A stretch of DNA of 63,994 bases from Planctomycetota bacterium (GTDB lineage Bacteria > Planctomycetota > UBA1135), in the NCBI GenBank assembly GCA_003696625.1, contig RFGR01000061.1, forward strand, positions 1 to 63,994. Direction: 5' to 3'. Below the pieces are notes generated by a model, which was not told where the DNA came from, searched no databases, and worked only from the letters and a program-made list of their open reading frames with translations. Shown here in pieces: positions 7,746 to 15,825 of the stretch (position 1 is the stretch's first letter; every line of letters begins with the position of its first letter). The position numbers and the translations under genes were made by a program.

Positions 7746-9608
7746 TTGGCCCGCGCCGCCGGCTTCCGCGCCACCTACCGTCGCATGCTGCCGTACCTGC
7801 GGCGGTACCGGCGGCAGGCGGCGTTGTCGGTGCTGCTCGGCGCCCTGGCGGCGCTCGGCTCGAAGGCCAACCTGGCCTTCGTCAAGCCGCTGGTCAAGCG
7901 GCTCTTCCCGATGGCGCCGCCGGCGGGGGCGGAGAGCACCGTCCTCGACCGCTTCGACCTGTGGATCGACCGGACCCTGGACGGCGCCTCCGTCTTCGGG
8001 CTGTCGCCGGACGCCTCGGCGGTGGTGCTGGTCGCCGGCTGCCTGCTGCTCAGCGCCCTGGTCTTCTCGCTGATCCAGTACGCCTTCCTGCGCCTGTCGC
8101 GGATGCTCGGCGTCTGGATGGTCGCCGACCTCCGCCAGGACCTGGCCGAGCACGTCCTCCGGCTGGGGATGCGCTATCACTCCGGCCGGCGCCTGGGCGA
8201 TCTCCTGTCGCGGCTGACGGCCGACGTCGGCACCAGCCTGCGCCTGCTGACGCTGGTGGTCGAGGAACTGGTCCAGGAGCCGTTCAACATCGCCGCCGCC
8301 TTCGTCATGGCCCTGATGGCGGCGCCGACCGCCACCCTCGGCATGCTCGTCTTCCTGCCGGTGCTGGCCCTGCCGATCGTCCTGCTCGGGCCGAAGGTGC
8401 GCAAGCGGAGCCAGAAGTCGCTGGCCAAGCTCGGCGACACCACCCAGGCCATGACCCAGATGTTCTCGGGCATCCGGGTGGTCAAGGCCTTCCGGATGGA
8501 GGACCGCGAGGCCGAGGAGTTCCGTCGGGTCAACCAGGAGTTCGTCCGTCAGACCGACCGGATGGTCCGGGCCCAGGCCACCAGCCTCGCCTGGACCAAC
8601 TTCCTGGCCCAGGGGGGCATCGGGGTGGCGATCGGATTGATCGCCCTGGCCAACCATCTCCTCGCCGGGGCGTTGTTCACCGACCCCAGCTCGATGATGG
8701 TCTTCTTCCTGGCCATCGGCTTCCTCTTCACCGGAGTCAAGCGGCTGACCAAGGCGGCGTCGGTGGTCTACAGCTCGATGGGCGCGACCAATCGGATCTT
8801 CGAGGTCTTTGACCTGGCGCCCGAGATCGTCGAGCGGAACGGCGCCCGGCCGTTCCCGGGCCTGCGCGAGGAGATCCGATTCGAGAACGTCGGCTTCGAC
8901 TACGGCGGCGGCGACGGCCCGGCTGTGACCGGCATCAGCTTCACCGTCCGCCGCGGCGAGCGGGTGGCGCTGGTCGGTCCGTCCGGGGCCGGCAAGAGCA
9001 CCCTGCTCGACCTCGTCGCCCGCTTCTACGACCCGACCGAGGGCCGCATCCTGGTCGACGGAGTGGACCTGCGCGAGCTGCGCTTGGCCGACTGGCTCGA
9101 TCGGCTGGCGATGGTCGGCCAGCGGCCGTTCCTGTTCCAGACCACGCTGCGTGAGAACGTCCGCTACGGCCGGCCCGGCGCCAGCGCCGAGGAGGTCGAG
9201 GCGGCCTGTGCCGCGGCCAACCTGCAGGACTTCGTCGACGCCCTGCCGGACGGTCTCGACACCCAGGCCGGGGAGGCCGGGGCGCGGCTGAGCGGCGGCC
9301 AGGCCCAGCGGGTGACCATCGCCCGGGCCATCCTTCGGGACGCCGACGTCCTGCTCCTCGACGAGGCCACCTCCGCCCTGGACTCGGAGTCGGAGCGGCG
9401 GGTCCAGGCGGCGTTGGAAAACCTGATGGCCGGCCGGACCTCCTTCGTGATCGCCCACCGCCTGAGCACGATCCGCTCCGCCGATCGGATCCTGGTCCTC
9501 GACCGGGGCCGGATCGTCGAGGAGGGGACGCACGAGCAGCTCCTGGACCGGAACGGGATCTACGCCCGGATGTGGCGGCTCCAGGCGGAGGGGGGCGCCG
9601 ACGGCTAG
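7746..9608 (+). CDS. ABC exporter, MsbA-like (fused membrane and ATPase domains)
   Basis: A 620-residue half-transporter. Residues about 1-350 form a six-helix exporter domain and about 370-615 a nucleotide-binding domain. Walker A is GPSGAGKST near residue 411, the Q-loop is VGQRPFLF, the signature is LSGGQ near 515, Walker B is DVLLLDEATSALD and the H-loop is VIAHRLST. MsbA-type proteins flip lipid A or other lipids across the inner membrane; the substrate here is inferred. The start is a TTG; an ATG 13 codons further on (7785) is an alternative. Its TAG stop lies in a CTAG shared with ispF on the other strand. Confidence 0.9.
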   Translation: MARAAGFRATYRRMLPYLRRYRRQAALSVLLGALAALGSKANLAFVKPLVKRLFPMAPPAGAESTVLDRFDLWIDRTLDGASVFGLSPDASAVVLVAGCLLLSALVFSLIQYAFLRLSRMLGVWMVADLRQDLAEHVLRLGMRYHSGRRLGDLLSRLTADVGTSLRLLTLVVEELVQEPFNIAAAFVMALMAAPTATLGMLVFLPVLALPIVLLGPKVRKRSQKSLAKLGDTTQAMTQMFSGIRVVKAFRMEDREAEEFRRVNQEFVRQTDRMVRAQATSLAWTNFLAQGGIGVAIGLIALANHLLAGALFTDPSSMMVFFLAIGFLFTGVKRLTKAASVVYSSMGATNRIFEVFDLAPEIVERNGARPFPGLREEIRFENVGFDYGGGDGPAVTGISFTVRRGERVALVGPSGAGKSTLLDLVARFYDPTEGRILVDGVDLRELRLADWLDRLAMVGQRPFLFQTTLRENVRYGRPGASAEEVEAACAAANLQDFVDALPDGLDTQAGEAGARLSGGQAQRVTIARAILRDADVLLLDEATSALDSESERRVQAALENLMAGRTSFVIAHRLSTIRSADRILVLDRGRIVEEGTHEQLLDRNGIYARMWRLQAEGGADG

Positions 9609-10087
9609 ATCGGCCCGACCAGGGCCACGGCCTGAACCTCGAGCCGGCCGCCGTCTCCGCCCTCGGTCGTCTTCCCCTTCAGGTTCACCCGGTCCGCCGC
9701 CAGGCCGAGCCGTTCGGCCAGGCGCCGGCGCAGCTCGGCGCGGTGGGGTGCCAGGCGGGGTCGGTCGCAGATCACGACCAGATCGACCGAGATCGGGCGC
9801 AGGCCGCGCTTGGCCAGCAGGCGGAGGGTCTCGGCCAGGAAACGGCCCGAGTCGGCGCCGGCCAGGCTCGGGTCGGTGTCCGGGAAGAGGGTGCCGAGGT
9901 CGTCGAGCCCGGCGGCGCCGAGGAGGGCGTCACAGAGCGCGTGGAGGACGGCGTCACCGTCGCTGTGACCGACCGGGCCGACATCGGAGGGCAGGTCGAC
10001 CCCGGCCAGCCGGCAGGGGCAGCCGGGCTCCAGGCGGTGCGCGTCCCAGCCGAGGCCGATCCGAAGGTGGGGGTCGGGCGAGGTCAT
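9605..10087 (-). CDS. ispF: 2-C-methyl-D-erythritol 2,4-cyclodiphosphate synthase
   Basis: This MEP-pathway enzyme cyclises CDP-methylerythritol 2-phosphate to MEcPP. The 160-residue length is typical. Visible motifs are GLGWDAHRLEPG with the zinc-binding Asp and His, GHSDGDAVLHALCDALLGAAG with further ligands, LGTLFPDTDP, and the C-terminal VNLKGKTTEGG. It starts at an ATG that overlaps the ispD stop as ATGA, so ispD and ispF form a coupled pair; in many bacteria the two are fused. Confidence 0.95.
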   Translation of the reverse strand: MTSPDPHLRIGLGWDAHRLEPGCPCRLAGVDLPSDVGPVGHSDGDAVLHALCDALLGAAGLDDLGTLFPDTDPSLAGADSGRFLAETLRLLAKRGLRPISVDLVVICDRPRLAPHRAELRRRLAERLGLAADRVNLKGKTTEGGDGGRLEVQAVALVGPI

Positions 10088-10791
10088 CCGGTGGCGGTCC
10101 GGCCGGCCCGGGCGGCGAGCAGGGCCTCGGCCAGCTCGAGGTCGGCGGGGGTGGTGATCTTCCGGTTCGTGCTCGGGGCCTCGACCAGGACCGGTTGGTG
10201 GCCGGCAGCCTCGAGCAGGGAGGACTCGTCGGTCGGCAGGCCGCGGGCGGCGGGGTCCCAGGCCTCGAAGGCGGCCAAGAGCAGGTCGCGGCGGGCTCCC
10301 TGCGGGGTCTGGGCTGCCCAAATCCCCTCGCGGGAGAGGGTGCCTGAGGACCGTCCGTCCGGGGTCGAGCGCTTCAGGGTGTCGGCCACCGGCGCCGCGG
10401 CCAAGGCGGCGCCGTGCTCGCGGACCGCGGCGGCGACCGCTTCGAACAGCTCGGCTTCGACCAGGGCGCGGGCGGCGTCATGGACCAGGACGAACTCGGC
10501 GGTGGCCGCTGCGCAACCGGCGCGGCTGGATTCCCAGCGTTCGGCGCCGCCGGGGACGACCCGGTCGGCGCCGAAGGCCTCCGGCGGCCGGCCCCACCGC
10601 TCGGCGAAGGCCGCCGCGTCCCGCGGCGGCATGACCAGGACGACCTCGGAGGTGCCGGCCGCGGCGCGGGCCGCGCGCAGCGATCGCGCCAGCAGAGGTT
10701 CTCCGGCCAGTTCGAGCAGGGCCTTGTTGCCCCGGCCCAGGCGGCGCCCTCGTCCGGCGGCGAGGACGACGACGGCGGTGTCCGGCCTCAT
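10084..10791 (-). CDS. ispD: 2-C-methyl-D-erythritol 4-phosphate cytidylyltransferase
   Basis: The 235-residue protein transfers CMP to methylerythritol 4-phosphate. The nucleotide-binding loop VVLAAGRGRRLGRGNKAL is at the N-terminus, and FVLVHDAAR, the WAAQTPQGARRDLL motif and TDESSLLEAAG follow in the expected order. The C-terminal NRKITTPADLELAEALL is also typical. It leads the ispD-ispF pair and is divergent from ruvC, with 43 bases between the two start codons. Confidence 0.95.
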   Translation of the reverse strand: MRPDTAVVVLAAGRGRRLGRGNKALLELAGEPLLARSLRAARAAAGTSEVVLVMPPRDAAAFAERWGRPPEAFGADRVVPGGAERWESSRAGCAAATAEFVLVHDAARALVEAELFEAVAAAVREHGAALAAAPVADTLKRSTPDGRSSGTLSREGIWAAQTPQGARRDLLLAAFEAWDPAARGLPTDESSLLEAAGHQPVLVEAPSTNRKITTPADLELAEALLAARAGRTATG

Positions 10792-10797
10792 GGCAGG

Positions 10798-10803
10798 ATT
10801 CTA
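10798..10803 (-). promoter_or_regulatory. TAGAAT -10-like hexamer, leaderless spacing to ispD
   Basis: TAGAAT on the minus strand ends 6 bases before the ispD ATG. It is back to back with the ruvC hexamer at 10823-10828. Confidence 0.5.
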
Positions 10804-10822
10804 GGCCGGAGACGGTCCCTGC

Positions 10823-10828
10823 TAGCAT
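10823..10828 (+). promoter_or_regulatory. TAGCAT -10-like hexamer, leaderless spacing to ruvC
   Basis: TAGCAT ends 6 bases before the ruvC GTG. No Shine-Dalgarno sequence lies between them. Confidence 0.5.
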
Positions 10829-10834
10829 GGCCCC

Positions 10835-11377
10835 GTGCAGAACCGGCGGATCCTCGGCGTCGATCCCGGCACGCGGATCGCCGGTTGGGGGGTGGTGGTC
10901 GAGGAGGCGCCCGGTCGGCTTCGCCGACTCGCCTCGGGGGTCTGGCGGCTCGATCGGCGGCAACCGGCGGCGGTCCGCCTGGCCCGGTTGCAGGAACTCG
11001 CAGCCGCCGCCCTCCGCGAGTGGCGACCGGACCGGCTGGCGCTGGAAGCAGCCTTCTTCGGGCGCAACGCCCGCTCGGCGCTCCGGCTCGGCGAGGCGCG
11101 CGGCGTGATCCTGGCGGCGGCGGCCGCCGCCGGGGTCGAGGTGGTCGAACTTCCGCCGGCGCTGGTCAAGCGCCGGGTCGGCGGCGGAGGGGCGGTGAGC
11201 AAGGAGGGCCTGGCCGCACTGGTGGCGGCCCAGCTCGGTTTCGAACCGCGCTCCGGGCCGGCCGACGAGACCGACGCCCTGGCAGTGGCGCTTTGCGCCT
11301 TCCTTCAAGCTCCTGCGGAAACGAGAAAACCAGGACATAATGGCCGAGAGCTGCCGCCTGGGGCGGCGCTTCAGTGA
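10835..11377 (+). CDS. ruvC: Holliday junction endodeoxyribonuclease RuvC
   Basis: The 180-residue nuclease resolves Holliday junctions with RuvAB. The RNase H-like core shows ILGVDPGTRIAGWG (first catalytic Asp), LALEAAFFGRNARSALRLG (catalytic Glu) and GPADETDALAVALC (the last two Asp). The basic VKRRVGGGGAVSKEG loop is also in place. The start is a GTG. No ruvA or ruvB is beside it. The last 20 or so residues extend past the usual end. Confidence 0.92.
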   Translation: MQNRRILGVDPGTRIAGWGVVVEEAPGRLRRLASGVWRLDRRQPAAVRLARLQELAAAALREWRPDRLALEAAFFGRNARSALRLGEARGVILAAAAAAGVEVVELPPALVKRRVGGGGAVSKEGLAALVAAQLGFEPRSGPADETDALAVALCAFLQAPAETRKPGHNGRELPPGAALQ

Positions 11378-11378
11378 G

Positions 11379-12077
11379 ATGGCTTCCCGATCCTCGTTCC
11401 GGAGCCTTCCGGTCGATCCCTGGCCGTGGGTGGATCGTCTCGAGCCCGGCCTTCGGCCGGGGCCGCCGCCGCCCGTGCCCGAGGCCGTGGGCGCGGTCGA
11501 CGCGCTCGGAGGGAGGGTCTGGATCTTTGCTCTCGGCGGCCCGCCGGCGCGGGCGGTGGACGAACTCCTGGATCTGGTCGAGCGTTCCGAGCGCGACGCC
11601 TCGGCCCCGGCGCGGCTGCTGGTCCTGCTTCCGGCCGAAGAGGAGGAACTCGTCCGCCGCCTTGGTCGGATCCGGCCGGCGCTCCGCCTTCGGCTCTACG
11701 CGTTGCCGAGCGGCGAGGGGGTGCCGGCGATCCTGGAGGAGCCAGCTCCTCCGGGCGGCGACCGGCGGCAGATTCTGGAGGAGGCCGGCCTGGAGGACGA
11801 GGCTCTCCGGCACGGCCGAAGGTTCCTGGCGGCGGCGGAGCGGTTGGATCCGCCGGTCCGGCTCGAGGGCGGCGCCTGGCCCTTGCTTCTTCGGACCCTT
11901 GACGGGACCCGTCTCGCCCTCCACCGCGGCCCTCGCTCCCTGGTCCTGGTCGAGGCCGTCGATCGGGCGGAGCCCCTCCGGATCGAGCTGGCCGACGACC
12001 GGGGGACGGACCTGGCGATCGACCGTCTGCTCCGTCGCCAGTACCCGGTCCGCCGCTCGCAACCGGAAGAGGCGTAA
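11379..12077 (+). CDS. Hypothetical cytoplasmic protein
   Basis: I do not recognise a family. The ATG at 11379 follows the ruvC stop by one base (TGAGATGG), so it is probably translated from the same mRNA; a longer reading from 11340 would overlap ruvC. The 232 residues contain no signal peptide or membrane span. The layout suggests an alpha/beta region (VWIFALGGPPARAVDELLDL, ARLLVLLPAEEEELVRRLG) and a C-terminal part rich in Leu and Arg. Its position between ruvC and an HhH protein hints at nucleic acid work, but that is only context. Confidence 0.6.
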   Translation: MASRSSFRSLPVDPWPWVDRLEPGLRPGPPPPVPEAVGAVDALGGRVWIFALGGPPARAVDELLDLVERSERDASAPARLLVLLPAEEEELVRRLGRIRPALRLRLYALPSGEGVPAILEEPAPPGGDRRQILEEAGLEDEALRHGRRFLAAAERLDPPVRLEGGAWPLLLRTLDGTRLALHRGPRSLVLVEAVDRAEPLRIELADDRGTDLAIDRLLRRQYPVRRSQPEEA

Positions 12078-12107
12078 CCCCGCGCCATTGCTTCCGTCTT
12101 CCCGAGC

Positions 12108-12458
12108 GTGAAGGATCGCAGCCTGGCCACGCGGGCGGCCGGTGCCGTCCTCCTGGCGGCCTCGATCCGCACTCTCTTCTCCGGGATCGTCGCCGAACCC
12201 GCCGACCTGGCCGATCCGGTCCGCGGGGCGGAGGCCGTCCTGCCCGACCTACAACACGACGGCTGGCTCCGTTTGAGCTGGCTGCCCGGCTTGGGGCCGG
12301 AGCGGGCCCGGCAGGTGGTGGCCGCGCGCGCCAGGCTGTCGGTCCGGCTCACCCCGGAGAGGCTCGCCCTGCTGCCGGGGGTGGGGGAGCGGACGGCCGC
12401 CGAGATCGCCGCCTGGTACCGACGCGGCGGCCGGGGGCCGCCGGCAAGGCCGGGCTAG
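12108..12458 (+). CDS. ComEA-like helix-hairpin-helix DNA-binding protein
   Basis: The 116-residue product has a hydrophobic N-terminal segment (RAAGAVLLAASIRTLFSGIV), which could be an anchor or signal peptide. Tandem helix-hairpin-helix elements follow: LSWLPGLGPERARQVVAAR and LALLPGVGERTAAEIAAWY, both with the GxGxxxA hairpin. This is the ComEA pattern of binding double-stranded DNA outside the inner membrane during uptake, or a DNA-repair accessory. No other competence genes are in the window. The GTG start is weakly supported. Its TAG stop begins the TAGAAT hexamer upstream of nadC. Confidence 0.75.
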   Translation: MKDRSLATRAAGAVLLAASIRTLFSGIVAEPADLADPVRGAEAVLPDLQHDGWLRLSWLPGLGPERARQVVAARARLSVRLTPERLALLPGVGERTAAEIAAWYRRGGRGPPARPG

Positions 12459-12461
12459 AAT
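12456..12461 (+). promoter_or_regulatory. TAGAAT hexamer fused to a stop codon, leaderless spacing to nadC
   Basis: The first three bases are the stop codon of the HhH gene. The hexamer ends 7 bases before the ATG at 12469. Confidence 0.55.
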
Positions 12462-12468
12462 GCCGCGG

Positions 12469-13326
12469 ATGGAACCGGCGGGGGAGGTGCTGGAGACCGT
12501 TCGCGCGGCCCTCGAGGAGGACCGTGCCGACGCCGATCGGACCACCCGGGCCGTCGTTCCGGACGACCGGAAGGCCCGCGGCCGGATCCTTGCCCGGGCC
12601 GAGGGGGTCTTGAGCGGGGTCGCCTACGCGACCGCCGCCTTCCGGCTCTGCGATCCCGCGGTCGAGCTGGAATGGCTAGCCGAGGACGGCGACCGAGTCC
12701 AGGCGGGGGAGGTCGTCCTCCGCTGCTCCGGCCTCGCGGCCGGGCTTCTGGCGGCCGAGCGGACCGCCCTGAACTTCCTTCAGCAGCTCTCCGGGGTGGC
12801 CACCGCCACCGCCCGGATGGTGGCCGCGGCCGGCCCGGGACTGGAGCTGCTCGACACCCGGAAGACGGTGCCGGGGCTGCGCGCGGCCCAGAAGCAGGCG
12901 GTGGTCCACGGCGGCGGCCGCAACCACCGCCGCGATCTCGAGGACCAGCTCCTGCTCAAGGAGAACCACTTCGCTCTCTCCGGTCTGTCTTACGCCGAGA
13001 CCGTCCGCCAAGCGGTGGCGGCGGCCGAGGGCCGGGTGGTGGGGGTCGAGGCGGAGACCGAGGAGCAGGCCATCGCCGCGCTCGAGAACGGAGCCTCCTA
13101 CGTCCTGCTCGACGACTTCCCCGACGACACCCTGGCCGAGGTGATCGCCCGCCTCCGGCGGAGCCATCCCGGCGCCGTGATCGAGGTGAGCGGCGGGGTC
13201 CGCCTGGAGCGGGTGGCGCACCTCCGCCACAGCGGCGCCGACCGGATTTCGGTCGGCTGGATCACCCACAGCGCGCCCGCTCTCGATCTCTCATTCGGCC
13301 TCGAACGGGCGGCAGGACCATCCTGA
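12469..13326 (+). CDS. nadC: Nicotinate-nucleotide pyrophosphorylase (quinolinate phosphoribosyltransferase)
   Basis: NadC makes nicotinate mononucleotide from quinolinate and PRPP in NAD synthesis. The 285-residue protein shows LAAERTALNFLQQLSGVAT, LLDTRKTVPGLRAAQKQAV, the VHGGGRNHRRDLEDQLLLK active-site Arg/His/Lys run, VLLDDF and IEVSGGV in the family order. I start it at the ATG at 12469 because the in-frame ATG at 12460 overlaps the -10-like hexamer; the choice changes three residues. No nadA or nadB is nearby. Confidence 0.95.
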   Translation: MEPAGEVLETVRAALEEDRADADRTTRAVVPDDRKARGRILARAEGVLSGVAYATAAFRLCDPAVELEWLAEDGDRVQAGEVVLRCSGLAAGLLAAERTALNFLQQLSGVATATARMVAAAGPGLELLDTRKTVPGLRAAQKQAVVHGGGRNHRRDLEDQLLLKENHFALSGLSYAETVRQAVAAAEGRVVGVEAETEEQAIAALENGASYVLLDDFPDDTLAEVIARLRRSHPGAVIEVSGGVRLERVAHLRHSGADRISVGWITHSAPALDLSFGLERAAGPS

Positions 13327-13327
13327 G

Positions 13328-13753
13328 ATGGGCTGGTTCGCAGCCTTCTCCGCACCGGCCCGCGTGACGGATCTGCCCGGTCTCCGGCGACGCCTCCAGG
13401 ACCGGCTTCTCGCCGAGGGCCTCTCGTCGGCCCTGGTCGAACGAGCCGGCCTGGTGGTGAGCGAGCTGGCCCACAACGCCCTGGAGCACAGCGACCGCGG
13501 CGGCCGGATCCACGCCACCCTCCACGCCGGCGACGGCGGTCCGGTGCTCAGCGTCGCGTTCTACGGCGACCGGGACCTCCTGCGCCTCCTCCGCGGTCTG
13601 GAACGGTCTCGCTGCCGGCCGCCGGCGGACGCCGAGCGGGGACGGGGGCTCTGGCTGGTCCGGCAGTACGGCCGCGATCTGCGGGTGGAGTCCGGCCGAG
13701 ACGGCTGGGTCCGCGTGAGCCTGCGTCTCGCGGAGGAGGCGGCGGAAGGGTGA
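13328..13753 (+). CDS. Anti-sigma-factor-like ATPase (RsbW/SpoIIAB-type HATPase)
   Basis: A 141-residue GHKL ATPase domain alone. The N-box reads LVVSELAHNALEHS, and the G-box region reads ERGRGLWLVRQYGRDLRVES. Such single-domain kinases bind and inhibit sigma factors or phosphorylate anti-anti-sigma partners. No partner sigma factor or STAS protein is adjacent, so the target is unknown. The ATG follows the nadC stop by one base. Confidence 0.8.
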   Translation: MGWFAAFSAPARVTDLPGLRRRLQDRLLAEGLSSALVERAGLVVSELAHNALEHSDRGGRIHATLHAGDGGPVLSVAFYGDRDLLRLLRGLERSRCRPPADAERGRGLWLVRQYGRDLRVESGRDGWVRVSLRLAEEAAEG

Positions 13754-14253
13754 ACGGTTCGCTCTTCGCCCGAGCCGCCTCCCTGGCCTGGCCGGTCCGG
13801 CTGGCCATCTTCCTGGCCGCGGTCGGGCTGGTCGTTCTCGCCTCCTCGCTGAGCGGCCAGGAGGAGGCCCTCACCGCCCTGCCGCCCTATCTCGTCAATC
13901 TCGGCCACGGTCCGCTCTACGGCCTGCTCGCCCTCGGCCTGCTGCTCCTCCTCGGTCCGGCCGGCCCGCTGCGCACCGGCGGCCGGTTCGGCGCGGTCCT
14001 TCTGGTCTTCCTGGCCGGCCTCCTTGACGAGTGGCACCAGCTCGGCCTGCCCTCGCGCGGCTCGGACCTGAAGGACCTCGTCACCGACTTGCTCGGGGCG
14101 GTCTGTGCTCTGCTCCTGGCCGCCTGGGCGGCCCGCTTCCCGGTCGCTCCGGCCAGGCTGCTGCCGTTCGCGGCCGCTCTGGTGATCCTCCTGCTCTGGG
14201 CGGTGGTCGCCACCGAGGCGCCACCGGTCCCCCTGCCGTTGCCGGCCCCCTGA
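13750..14253 (+). CDS. VanZ-like membrane protein
   Basis: A 167-residue protein with about four membrane segments. The VanZ signature is clear: [19 protein letters not shown] followed by [19 protein letters not shown] and [17 protein letters not shown], where the conserved DExHQ and R...D residues sit. VanZ itself gives low-level teicoplanin resistance; most relatives have unknown envelope roles. It starts at a GTG overlapping the anti-sigma stop as GTGA. Confidence 0.88.
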   Translation: MNGSLFARAASLAWPVRLAIFLAAVGLVVLASSLSGQEEALTALPPYLVNLGHGPLYGLLALGLLLLLGPAGPLRTGGRFGAVLLVFLAGLLDEWHQLGLPSRGSDLKDLVTDLLGAVCALLLAAWAARFPVAPARLLPFAAALVILLLWAVVATEAPPVPLPLPAP

Positions 14254-14267
14254 CGCCGGCCTTCGCC

Positions 14268-15713
14268 ATGTCCACCTCCGATCCGCACTGCAGCTACACC
14301 TCCCCTCTGGCCCGGCGCTACGCCAGCCGGGCGATGCAGGAGAACTTCTCTCCCCGCCGGCGGGCCCTGGCCTGGCGCGACCTCTGGATCGCCCTCGCCG
14401 AGTGCGAGCGCGAACTTGGACTCGACATCGGCGAGGAGCAGATCCAGGCCCTGCGCGAGGCCCGCGACGACCTCGATCTGGAGCGGGTGGCCGAACTCGA
14501 GCGCGAGCTCCGCCACGACGTGATGGCGCACGTGCACGCCTTTGGCGAGAAGGCGCCGGCGGCGCGGGGCATCCTCCACCTCGGGGCCACCTCCTGCTAC
14601 GTGGCCGACGGTGCCGACCTGATCCTGATCCAGGAGGGGCTGCGGATCGTCCGGGCCCGACTGGTGGCGGTGGCCCGGTCCCTGAACGACTTCTGCCGAG
14701 CCCAGCGCGATCAGGTCGTCCTCGGTTTCACCCACTTCCAGCCTGCGCAGCCGACCACTCTGGGCAAGCGGGCCGCCCTCTGGCTCCAGGACTTCCTGCT
14801 CGACCTGGAGGAGGTCGAATCCGTGCTCGACCGTCTGCCCTTCCGCGGAGTGAAGGGAACCACCGGCACCCAGGCCTCGTTCCTGCAGCTCTTCGACGGC
14901 GATCACGACAAGGTCCGTCGGCTCGACCGGATGGTGACCGAGCGGGCCGGCTTCAGTCGTTCGATCCCGGTCTGCGGCCAGACCTATCCCCGGAAGTGGG
15001 ACGGGCTCGTCCTCCACGCCCTGGCGGGGATCGCGGCCTCGGCGGCCAAGATGGCCGTCGACCTCCGCCTGCTCGCCCATCGGCGCGAGGTCGAGGAGCC
15101 CTTCGGCCGCCGCCAGATCGGTTCCTCGGCGATGCCCTACAAGCGCAATCCGATGCGCTGCGAGCGGATCGGCGCCCTCGCCCGCTACCTGCTGCACCTG
15201 GCTCCGAACGGGCTCGACACCGCGGCTCATCAGTGGCTCGAGCGCACGCTCGACGACTCGGCCAACCGCCGGCTGGCGATCCCGGAGTCCTTCCTGGCGG
15301 CCGACGCGATCCTGCTCCTGGTCCAGGATGTCGCCTCCGGCCTGGTCGTCTACCCGAAGGTGATCGCGGCCTCCCTGGCTCGGGAGCTGCCCTTCCTGGC
15401 CACGGAATCGATCCTGATGGCGGCGGTCCGGGCCGGCGGCGATCGCCAGGAACTGCACGAGCGGATCCGGGTCCACGCGGTCGCGGCGGCCACCCGGATG
15501 AAGGAGGAGGACGGTGTGAACGACCTGCTCGAGCGCATCGCCGGCGACCCCGCCTTCGCCGCCGTCCGCGACCAACTGCCCGACCTGGTCGATCCCCGTC
15601 GTTTCTGCGGCCGGGCGCCGCAGCAGGTGGACGAGTTCCTGGCCGAGGTCGTGGCGCCGGTGCTGCGGGAGCGGGCCACCGTTCGTCCGCCCGAAGGATC
15701 GGTTCGGGTCTAG
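14268..15713 (+). CDS. purB: Adenylosuccinate lyase, eukaryote-like form
   Basis: PurB cleaves SAICAR and adenylosuccinate in purine synthesis. The 481 residues carry the fumarase-superfamily signature [19 protein letters not shown]. The sequence follows the animal ADSL pattern closely: [82 protein letters not shown] and the C-terminal RASQQV-like [10 protein letters not shown]. Ordinary bacterial PurB is shorter and lacks most of these. This could be an old lineage feature or transfer. It sits 14 bases after VanZ and ends convergent with the Cys-rich gene. Confidence 0.95.
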   Translation: MSTSDPHCSYTSPLARRYASRAMQENFSPRRRALAWRDLWIALAECERELGLDIGEEQIQALREARDDLDLERVAELERELRHDVMAHVHAFGEKAPAARGILHLGATSCYVADGADLILIQEGLRIVRARLVAVARSLNDFCRAQRDQVVLGFTHFQPAQPTTLGKRAALWLQDFLLDLEEVESVLDRLPFRGVKGTTGTQASFLQLFDGDHDKVRRLDRMVTERAGFSRSIPVCGQTYPRKWDGLVLHALAGIAASAAKMAVDLRLLAHRREVEEPFGRRQIGSSAMPYKRNPMRCERIGALARYLLHLAPNGLDTAAHQWLERTLDDSANRRLAIPESFLAADAILLLVQDVASGLVVYPKVIAASLARELPFLATESILMAAVRAGGDRQELHERIRVHAVAAATRMKEEDGVNDLLERIAGDPAFAAVRDQLPDLVDPRRFCGRAPQQVDEFLAEVVAPVLRERATVRPPEGSVRV

Positions 15714-15772
15714 CCCCGGTTCCGGTCGGCTCCTCGGCCGAGGCGGGCTGCTCGGGGCGGGCCAGGCAAGAA

Positions 15773-15802
15773 GCGGCGGGAGACCCGAGGGCCTCCCGCC
15801 GC
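15773..15802. terminator. Hairpin between convergent genes
   Basis: A perfect 10-bp inverted repeat (GCGGCGGGAG / CTCCCGCCGC) with a 10-base loop lies between the ends of purB and the Cys-rich gene. There is no T-run on either side, so Rho-independent function is uncertain; it may protect 3' ends. Confidence 0.5.
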
Positions 15803-15825
15803 GGGGGTGGCGGAAAACCGCCGAC

